Shown one piece after another: positions 1 through 5,522 of a DNA stretch of 14,124 nucleotides. The notes under the pieces were generated by a model that was given only the letters and a program-made list of their open reading frames with translations, was not told the DNA's origin and ran no database searches. The DNA is taken from the NCBI GenBank assembly GCA_963645405.1, contig CAVISR010000079.1, forward strand, positions 1 to 14,124, written 5' to 3'. Source of the stretch: Colivivens sp963645405. GTDB lineage: Bacteria; Bacteroidota; Bacteroidia; Bacteroidales; Bacteroidaceae. Numbering within the stretch: position 1 is the stretch's first letter; each line of letters begins with the position of its first letter. The position numbers and the translations under genes are program-made.

Positions 1-92
1 GCCGGCACTTTCCGCTCATCTCACCGAAACTGAATTCATGTACTCCGACAAGAAAACGAGCTTGATTTGTGCGCAAACAAGCGAAAGCGAGC

Positions 93-280
93 TAGGAGCC
101 AGGCCTCTCCGAGGGCGTTAAAGCGAAAAAACATGCGAACTTGCGTTCGAGCGCATTGCAATAGGAGCCAGGCCTCTCCGAGGCCGTTAAAGCGAACTTG
201 GGAATTAGTGGGCTGTAAAACATTTGCGAGCATTCGCTCGAGCGCTATCGCCGGCGCTTTCGGAGAAAGCTGGTTCCTAT
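93..280. repeat. REP-like hairpin repeat cluster, three copies
   Basis: Two 35-bp direct copies lie at 93-127 and 162-196, differing at one base. Each begins TAGGAGCCAGG and contains a short hairpin; in copy 2 this is GGCCTC-TCC-GAGGCC. A third, diverged copy lies inverted at about 250-280, with core GCTTTC-TCC-GAAAGC when read on the minus strand. Three of its six stem pairs differ from copy 2 and all stay paired. Between the cores are further small hairpins: CGAAC-TTGC-GTTCG near 136-149 and CGAGC-ATTC-GCTCG near 228-241, again with a compensated pair. The copies, inverted orientation and structure resemble REP or MITE-type intergenic elements. No transposase or coding region is associated within the window. 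Confidence 0.75.
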
Positions 281-315
281 TTCAGCCTTCCAAAAAAAAT
301 CAAGAAAATGTGGAC

Positions 316-339
316 AATGAAAGCCAATGAAAGCCAATG
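316..339. repeat. 10-bp tandem repeat, 2.4 copies
   Basis: The unit AATGAAAGCC occurs at 316-325 and 326-335, followed by AATG. It is part of the non-coding stretch 1-893. The AAGCCAA core also appears in the repeats after the imelysin gene (3452-3501) and after ackA (11541-11628). Confidence 0.6.
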
Positions 340-366
340 TCGACCAACGCCCCTCGCCCAATGTCG

Positions 367-374
367 TAACTTTG
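367..374 (+). promoter_or_regulatory. Bacteroidota -7 promoter element, orphan
   Basis: TAACTTTG followed by CAC matches the Bacteroidota sigma-ABfA -7 consensus TAnnTTTG. No good -33 TTTG lies about 20 bases upstream, and no gene starts nearby, so this could be a weak or chance site. If active, it would transcribe the hairpin at 391-409, the 22-bp repeats and the boxA-like motif as a long leader or non-coding RNA. Confidence 0.35.
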
Positions 375-390
375 CACTGTGATTCACAAA

Positions 391-409
391 GCCCCCCTCC
401 GGAGAGGGC
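391..409. other. GC-rich hairpin
   Basis: CCCTC-CGGA-GAGGG (395-408) forms a perfect 5-bp stem with a CGGA loop inside a C-rich run. On the minus strand the core reads CCCTC-TCCG-GAGGG, which resembles the TCC-loop hairpins at 93-280 and may be a distant relative. No T-tract follows, so it does not look like an intrinsic terminator. Confidence 0.45.
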
Positions 410-420
410 AAAACCGCTCC

Positions 421-508
421 CCAGTCAGAGAAATTTTTTTTCCTGGTCAGAAAAATAATTTTTCCTAGGCAGAGAAATAATTTTTCCTAGGCAGAGAAAT
501 TTGGTGCC
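421..508. repeat. 22-bp tandem repeat, four copies
   Basis: Four head-to-tail 22-bp units lie at 421-442, 443-464, 465-486 and 487-508. The second and third are closest; the fourth keeps only its first 14 bases. The core is C-T-A-G-G-C-A-G-A-G-A-A-A-T followed by an AT-rich half ending in TTTTTC, so each unit is itself a rough palindrome. No open frame of note crosses it, and there are no unique spacers, so this is not CRISPR. Confidence 0.85.
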
Positions 509-580
509 CCGACCAGCCCAGATTCATCTGCAGAAAAAGAAACAGAAAATCAAAGGAATAGCCAACCGGCTGACATCACA

Positions 581-604
581 TTGCGCTCTTTGACATATTG
601 GAAC
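581..604 (+). promoter_or_regulatory. boxA-like motif
   Basis: The stretch GCGCTCTTTGACATATTGG resembles the boxA-type antitermination signal (E. coli core GCTCTTTA) and the CTTTGACATATTGG sequence that I recall from Bacteroidota rRNA leaders. No rRNA follows: it lies about 70 bp upstream of the probable porin-cluster promoter. It could be a fossil of an rRNA leader, a true antitermination site in a longer leader, or chance. Confidence 0.3.
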
Positions 605-652
605 AAATCAAGAATTCTCAGCTCCCGTGACCTGTTTACCCATTTGTGAGTA

Positions 653-683
653 TTGCCCACCAGCGAAAACAGCAGTAACTTTG
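653..683 (+). promoter_or_regulatory. Probable promoter of the porin-imelysin cluster
   Basis: A -7 element TAACTTTG at 676-683, followed by CAC, is preceded after a 20-base spacer by a partial -33 (ATTG, ending at 655). This fits the Bacteroidota TTTG-N20-TAnnTTTG layout. Transcription would start near 690, leaving a leader of about 200 nt before the ATG at 894 that contains the 23-bp repeats. Confidence 0.55.
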
Positions 684-706
684 CACCCGAAATTCAGACA
701 AAGCGT

Positions 707-775
707 GACGGAAACGACCAAACACAGCTGTTGGGAACGTTCAAACAAAACTGCCGGAAACGACCAAACGCAGCC
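707..775 (+). repeat. 23-bp tandem repeat in the porin mRNA leader
   Basis: Three 23-bp units lie head to tail at 707-729, 730-752 and 753-775. Units 1 and 3 share CGGAAACGACCAAAC; unit 2 is more diverged (GGGAACGTTCAAAC). A still weaker copy may follow to about 798. They sit between the probable transcription start (about 690) and the first gene, so they would be in its 5' untranslated RNA. Confidence 0.7.
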
Positions 776-893
776 TCTGAAACCGCAGAAGAAACATCAT
801 ATATAATATATAATGTATAAACAAACGACGAAGAAACAGCAAACAACTCAGAAACTGAAACATTAAAGCAAACAACAAAAAAACGGAGAAGAA

Positions 894-2219
894 ATGAAAT
901 TACATAAGTTTTTATACACCGGAGCAGTTGCACTTGTCATGGCGGGAGTCACAACAAGTGCATCTGCACAATCATCAGAATCAGGAAAGGAAAAGGAAAC
1001 CAAACTGGAGAAGGCTCTCTCACGCCTGTCGCTCGGTGGATATGGCGAGGCGGTCATGACACGCAACTTCTACAGCGACAACATCTACCGCTACACCAAG
1101 GCAGAGGACCACAAGGACGACCCAAGCCACGGCAAGTTCGACCTTCCGCACGTGACCCTCAACATCGGCTACGACTTCGGCAAGGGCTGGACTTTCGGAA
1201 GTGAAATCGAATTCGAACACGGCGGCACTGAATCGGCAGTGGAACTCGAAGCAGACGAAGCCGGAGAATACGAGGCTGAAGTGGAGAAAGGCGGAGAAGT
1301 GGCACTCGAGCAGTTTTGGATTAACAAGGAGTTCTCGAAGGCACTGAACCTCAAGATGGGTGAAATCATCGTGCCGGTGGGAGCAACCAACAAATACCAC
1401 ATGCCTACTGAGTTCTTCACTGTCTACCGTCCGGAAGGCGAAAACACCATTTTCCCTTGCACATGGCACCAGGTAGGCGTTTCACTCTGGGGACGCATAG
1501 GCGACTGGGGCTACGACGCACAGTTCCTCTCAGGGCTCGACTCTGAACGCTTCGGCAGTTACAGCTTCGTACACTACGGTGCAGTAAGTCCCTACGAGTT
1601 CAAGATTGCAAACAAATATGCAGGTGCTCTCCGCATCGACAACTATTCAGTCAAGGGACTTCGCCTCAGCCTCAGCGGATACTACGGACAGACATTCCAG
1701 AACACACTCCGCTCCATCGGCGGAAGCTACTCGAAGGTGAAGGGCAACCTTGCCATCGGTTCGTTCGACTTCATGCTCAACCGCTGGAACTGGATTGTTC
1801 GCGGAAATGCCGACTATGCTCATCTGGGCGGCCACAAGCAAATCAGCGCCTACAACAAGTCGTTCCCAAGCCACTCAGGTCAGGACGGAAGCCCGTCAAA
1901 GCACCAGCCGGTAGCCAAGAACGCCTATTCAGTCGGAATCGAAGCCGGTTACGACGTATTCTCACAAATCGAGAAACTCAGAGGCGAGCAGAAACTCTAT
2001 CTCTTCGGACGCTACGAAATGTACAATGCCTATGCAGCAGGCAACCAGAAGTCAGCCTACGGATGGACAGAGAACAAGCGCCTTGCCTTCGGTGCAAACT
2101 ACTACCCCGTTCCGCAAATCGTGATCAAGGGCGAATGGTCGGAACGCTTCCTCAAAAGCGAGTACAACAACGAGCCAAGCATCAGCATCGGCGTAGCCTA
2201 CTGCGGATGGTTCCTCTGA
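894..2219 (+). CDS. Outer-membrane porin-like beta-barrel protein
   Basis: This 441-residue protein starts with a signal peptide (residues 1-25, cleavage likely after ASA before Gln26). Its body has alternating aromatic and glycine residues and ends in Gly-Trp-Phe-Leu, as expected for an outer-membrane barrel. A segment near 156-200 (GEIIVPVGATN, then FFTVYRPEGEN and a Trp-rich stretch) resembles Bacteroidota porins of the phosphate-selective porin O/P type. Residues 104-136 are strongly acidic (many Glu plus one Asp), probably a loop that could bind cations. It is first in a same-strand cluster, 86 bp before the imelysin gene. By position it may let a substrate through the outer membrane for the two lipoproteins downstream. 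The substrate is unknown; phosphate is not implied. The ATG at 894 is chosen because it gives an intact signal peptide. Confidence 0.75.
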   Translation: MKLHKFLYTGAVALVMAGVTTSASAQSSESGKEKETKLEKALSRLSLGGYGEAVMTRNFYSDNIYRYTKAEDHKDDPSHGKFDLPHVTLNIGYDFGKGWTFGSEIEFEHGGTESAVELEADEAGEYEAEVEKGGEVALEQFWINKEFSKALNLKMGEIIVPVGATNKYHMPTEFFTVYRPEGENTIFPCTWHQVGVSLWGRIGDWGYDAQFLSGLDSERFGSYSFVHYGAVSPYEFKIANKYAGALRIDNYSVKGLRLSLSGYYGQTFQNTLRSIGGSYSKVKGNLAIGSFDFMLNRWNWIVRGNADYAHLGGHKQISAYNKSFPSHSGQDGSPSKHQPVAKNAYSVGIEAGYDVFSQIEKLRGEQKLYLFGRYEMYNAYAAGNQKSAYGWTENKRLAFGANYYPVPQIVIKGEWSERFLKSEYNNEPSISIGVAYCGWFL

Positions 2220-2305
2220 TAAAAAATTGAGGAAAACAGCATCAAGCAGGACTCCCAGCACAGAACAACGGACAAACTAAAACAAAAAAAATAAAGCATA
2301 GAACA

Positions 2306-3451
2306 ATGGAATTGAAGATTAAATCAATGCTCACAGTCGCAATGATGGCAGCTGTAGCTCTCACTACAGTTTCTTGTAGCGATGACGATGACGACAACAA
2401 CGAGGACAAAACCACCGCAAAGGAAACATTCCTTGCAGTGACCAACCAGGAATTCATCAGCAAGTCAGTTCACCCGGTTTACACCGCACTGATGAACGCC
2501 GACAAAGCCCTCCTGGAAAAAGTGCAGAACCTGGAGACACAGGCAGACGTTGACGCAGCATGCATGGTATGGAAGACAGCACGTCAGTACTGGGAGTGGT
2601 CAGAAGCATTCCTCTTCGGAGCTGCAACCGACTATTCAATCGACCCACACACAGATACATGGCCGTTCGACAGCAAGGCATTCGACGGATACATCAAGCG
2701 TTTCCCCGACCTTGCAACCAACGAAGAAGCACAGGCAATAGTAGCCGAGGCAATCGCAACAGGTCAGAACCTCACAGGTTTCCACGCTATTGAGTATTTA
2801 CTCTTCCGCGAAGGCAGCCCACGCAAGATTGCCGACATCACCGACAACGAGAAGTGGTTCTGCGCAGAAGCAGCCAGCGACCTCTACCTAGCTTCAATCA
2901 AACTCGTAAGCTCATGGGGCGGCGAAGTTGACGAAGAACAGCAGGCAATCCTCGACGACAACGAGTTTGAGTCAGCAATCAACTACGGCGAGAACTTCAT
3001 CAATGCAGGCAAGGCAGGTTCAATGTACAAGACCGTCACCCTCGCTTCAATTCAGATTCTTGAAGGTGCAAGCGACATCGCAACCGAGGTAGCCGACTCA
3101 AAAATCGGCAACTGCTACACCGGAGTGAGAAAAGACTACATCGAGTCGCCACATGCCTACAACTCAATCACCGACTTCTACGACAACATCAAGGGTTGCC
3201 AGTTCACCATCTACGGCGGAATCCGGAAGGAAGCATACACAGCCACATCACTGATGGCTTACTGCATGGCAAACTATCCTACAGAAGCAGCCACACTGAA
3301 GTCAACACTTGAGAATGCGCTCACTGCAATCAACGGAATGAAGAGACCATTCGCACTCTACTTCACCGACGAATCGTGCGCAACCGCAATGGAAGCCATC
3401 CATGAGTTCGACGATGCAATGAAGACATTGAGCCAGAAGCTGGCAGAATAA
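2306..3451 (+). CDS. Imelysin-family (peptidase M75 / EfeO-like) surface lipoprotein
   Basis: The 381-residue protein has a lipoprotein signal ending at Cys24, followed directly by SDDDDDNNED, an acidic run like the Bacteroidota surface-export signal. The mature part carries the imelysin signature GxHxxE as GFHAIE at 158-163, preceded by WEWSEAFLFG (96-105) and DPHTDTWP (113-120), all family hallmarks. Near the C-terminus PHAYNSITDFYDNIKG (282-297) is also typical. Imelysin proteins include iron-regulated IrpA-type lipoproteins and are related to the EfeO iron-binding component; the GxHxxE residues are proposed to bind metal. No proteolytic role is shown. Cys269, Cys298, Cys320 and Cys358 are in the mature part. 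A di-heme oxidoreductase follows, a pairing seen in iron-responsive loci elsewhere. Family assignment is firm; a role in iron uptake is inferred. Confidence 0.88.
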   Translation: MELKIKSMLTVAMMAAVALTTVSCSDDDDDNNEDKTTAKETFLAVTNQEFISKSVHPVYTALMNADKALLEKVQNLETQADVDAACMVWKTARQYWEWSEAFLFGAATDYSIDPHTDTWPFDSKAFDGYIKRFPDLATNEEAQAIVAEAIATGQNLTGFHAIEYLLFREGSPRKIADITDNEKWFCAEAASDLYLASIKLVSSWGGEVDEEQQAILDDNEFESAINYGENFINAGKAGSMYKTVTLASIQILEGASDIATEVADSKIGNCYTGVRKDYIESPHAYNSITDFYDNIKGCQFTIYGGIRKEAYTATSLMAYCMANYPTEAATLKSTLENALTAINGMKRPFALYFTDESCATAMEAIHEFDDAMKTLSQKLAE

Positions 3452-3501
3452 GCCAAGGGAAGCCAAGGCAGAACAAGCCAAGGGAAACCAAGGCTGAATA
3501 A
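3452..3501. repeat. 25-bp tandem repeat, two copies, directly after a stop codon
   Basis: Two 25-bp units at 3452-3476 and 3477-3501 begin on the base after the imelysin stop codon. Both contain GCCAAGGGAA and an internal half repeat (GCCAAGG/ACCAAGG). They differ at three positions. Confidence 0.8.
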
Positions 3502-3561
3502 TTTGGAAATATAAAATTTTGAAATCTCAAAATAAGCCATATAAATATATCTAAATTCGTA

Positions 3562-3594
3562 AGTCACCGCCCGATGCGATTTCGGGTGGTGACT
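3562..3594 (+). promoter_or_regulatory. Strong intercistronic hairpin before the di-heme gene
   Basis: A 13-bp stem (AGTCACCGCCCGA at 3562-3574 with its partner at 3582-3594, one G-T pair) closes a 7-base loop. No T-run follows, so it is a poor intrinsic terminator. It ends 34 bases before the ATG at 3629. It may protect or process the transcript between the imelysin and di-heme genes, or bind a regulator. Confidence 0.7.
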
Positions 3595-3628
3595 AAGCGA
3601 TGAAAAAGAAATATCAAACATATACTTT

Positions 3629-5284
3629 ATGAACAAATACGCATTCTACAGTTGTCTTCTTGCCTCTGGACTATTCCTTACCACAGCATGTTCAGACGAT
3701 GACAATTCATCGGAAGACACCAACAAAGAGACGGCAGAACTCAGTGAAGAGTACTATGCAGGAGGAAAACTCGGTACTGCATTCACCGAATCATCCTTTG
3801 CCTACAAGCAAGCAGCGCCAGTAGTGGAAGACGATGCCACATTCAACGCTTACTTCCAGCGCGGAGAAACCATCTTCGAGCGCGACTTCGGACAGGACAC
3901 CACATCTGCATTCCGCGGACTCGGACCAGTCTATGTGCGCAAAGGCTGCCTCTATTGCCACCCGGGCTACGGACACGGCAAGCGCCAGTCAAACTACCGC
4001 GAGTCGACAATGGGCAACGGCTATCTGCTCGTAATCTACGACAAGCAGACCAACGCCTACATCCGCTCAGTTGCAGGTATGCCACAGACAGCAGCCGTCT
4101 ATCCGTTCAAGGCACCAATCGACGAAACCAAGATCAGCATCGACTGGAAATCATACACCGACGAATGGGGAAACAAGTTCGACGACGGCGAGACCTACAG
4201 CCTCATCTATCCGGAAGTCACCATTCCACAGGACGCTTACTATGCACCAATCGTCGTTCAGCGCAACGGTGAGAATGTAGTAGTCGATGCAAGTGAAATC
4301 GGAGTACGCCTCGAGACCACCATCGGACTCTATGGCACAGGACTTCTCGATGCCATCCCCGACACTGCCATCATCAACCAGTGGAAGAAAGAGTCACCAT
4401 ACGTAACCCTCAACCCGTCTTACTTCAACCAGGAGACAAACGAATGGGTGGGATACTACACCGGAGCCACCGGCAAGCAATACGTTCGCCGCTTCACCTA
4501 TGCAATGTCACGCGGACCAGTGCTCGACGGTCCTGGAGCAAACGCCATCTGGAACATCACCAACGTGACACGTCCAGACCGCCGCTACCATTACCTCGAC
4601 CTCAACTACAATGCAAAGAAGCAGACCCACTCTTACTATGCAGAGGTTTCATCCAAAGACCCTGACGTGCAGAAAGACTTCTACACATACTTCCCGAAAG
4701 AGAACAAGACAGGCAATGTGGAGACCGACATCTACAACTATCTGACAAGCACAAGCCTCGATGCCGAAATGTCGCAGGACGACTACAAGGCACTGATGGT
4801 TTGGCACCGCGGACTTGCCGTACCAGCAGCTCGTGACGTCGACACCAAGCAGTTCCAGCAGGGAAAGAAACTGTTCACAGAAATCGGTTGTGCAGAATGC
4901 CACCGTCCGTCATGGACAACCGGAGCTGACGAGATTGAAGACCCGAACGGACTCTTCACCAACTCCGACATGCCTCGATTCCCTCACCAGAAGATTTGGC
5001 CCTACACCGATATGGTTCAGCACCGTCTGTTCATGCAGAACGACATCCGCACAGGATGGTGCCGCACCACCCCACTCTGGGGACGCGGACTTGCAAAACT
5101 CTGCATGGGTGTAGCCTACGACGGACAAGACTCACGTATGCACGACTGCCGTGCACGCAACACACTTGAGGCTATCATGTGGCACGGTTCAAAAGACTCC
5201 GACGCACGCAAGTCAGTGGAGAAGTTCCGCAAACTCTCAAGCACAGAGCGCACAGCTGTCATCAAGTTTGTCGACTCAATCTAA
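3629..5284 (+). CDS. Di-heme oxidoreductase (DHOR/DUF1111 family) surface lipoprotein
   Basis: This is a 551-residue c-type cytochrome lipoprotein. The signal peptide ends at Cys21, followed by SDDDNSSED, again a surface-export-like acidic run. Two heme-attachment motifs are visible: CLYCH at 107-111 and CAECH at 421-425. The second is followed by DHOR-family features WPYTDM (457-462), RTTPLWGRG (479-487) and HDCRARNTLEAIMWHG (505-520), which correspond to the usual RTxPLWG and HDGRARxxxEAIxWHG regions. DHOR proteins are distant relatives of MauG and di-heme peroxidases and are often annotated as thiol oxidoreductases. Additional cysteines at 478, 492 and 507 fall among conserved blocks and could form a disulfide or redox site. 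The heme synthase gene downstream supports c-type maturation. Its electron donor and substrate are unknown; iron redox chemistry with the imelysin partner is a hypothesis. Confidence 0.88.
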   Translation: MNKYAFYSCLLASGLFLTTACSDDDNSSEDTNKETAELSEEYYAGGKLGTAFTESSFAYKQAAPVVEDDATFNAYFQRGETIFERDFGQDTTSAFRGLGPVYVRKGCLYCHPGYGHGKRQSNYRESTMGNGYLLVIYDKQTNAYIRSVAGMPQTAAVYPFKAPIDETKISIDWKSYTDEWGNKFDDGETYSLIYPEVTIPQDAYYAPIVVQRNGENVVVDASEIGVRLETTIGLYGTGLLDAIPDTAIINQWKKESPYVTLNPSYFNQETNEWVGYYTGATGKQYVRRFTYAMSRGPVLDGPGANAIWNITNVTRPDRRYHYLDLNYNAKKQTHSYYAEVSSKDPDVQKDFYTYFPKENKTGNVETDIYNYLTSTSLDAEMSQDDYKALMVWHRGLAVPAARDVDTKQFQQGKKLFTEIGCAECHRPSWTTGADEIEDPNGLFTNSDMPRFPHQKIWPYTDMVQHRLFMQNDIRTGWCRTTPLWGRGLAKLCMGVAYDGQDSRMHDCRARNTLEAIMWHGSKDSDARKSVEKFRKLSSTERTAVIKFVDSI

Positions 5285-5288
5285 AAAA

Positions 5289-5392
5289 CTTCCGTCCGCA
5301 GGCTGACCATACGGATTCCACATCGGAGCTGGTCTTGCGAAGTCCTCATCCAAGTTGGTCATGTGAATTCCACATCCAAACGGTTTAGGCAT
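5289..5392. repeat. 26-bp degenerate tandem repeat, three to four copies
   Basis: Units starting at 5289, 5315, 5341 and 5367 are spaced exactly 26 bp apart. The most recognisable part is ATTCCACATC (5315 and 5367; AGTCCTCATC at 5341), and GGTC recurs at the same place in the second and third units. The array fills the first half of the 232-bp gap between the di-heme and CcsBA genes. Confidence 0.6.
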
Positions 5393-5419
5393 TCAGCCCA
5401 TCGGAAACACCAACCACAC

Positions 5420-5456
5420 GAAACTGCTCTTCTGTTTTGCTCGGGAGAGCAGTTTC
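5420..5456 (+). promoter_or_regulatory. Hairpin between di-heme and CcsBA genes
   Basis: GAAACTGCTCT (5420-5430) pairs perfectly with AGAGCAGTTTC (5446-5456) across a 15-base loop. No T-run follows. It could be a weak terminator for the upstream genes or a processing or attenuation element ahead of the CcsBA gene. Confidence 0.6.
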
Positions 5457-5522
5457 AGTGTTCTAAGCCATACAATATCCACCCACATTTTACGTTTTAT
5501 ATAGACAAGAGATCAATTGACA

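Noticed and set aside
36..330. Open frames of 65 and 87 codons on opposite strands at the left edge
   Set aside because: They lie in the hairpin repeat cluster, their translated repeats simply mirror the DNA repeats, and no promoter or family resemblance supports them.
421..508. Possible CRISPR array
   Set aside because: Units are head to tail without unique spacers and no cas gene is present; the same holds for 11541-11628.
5491..5498. TACGTTTT as a ccsBA promoter
   Set aside because: It differs from TAnnTTTG at the last base and has no -33 element at 20 bases; too weak to list as a feature.
5517..5522. TTG start two codons before the ccsBA ATG
   Set aside because: The ATG at 5523 is the stronger initiation codon and directly begins the MKLKIF membrane-anchor sequence.
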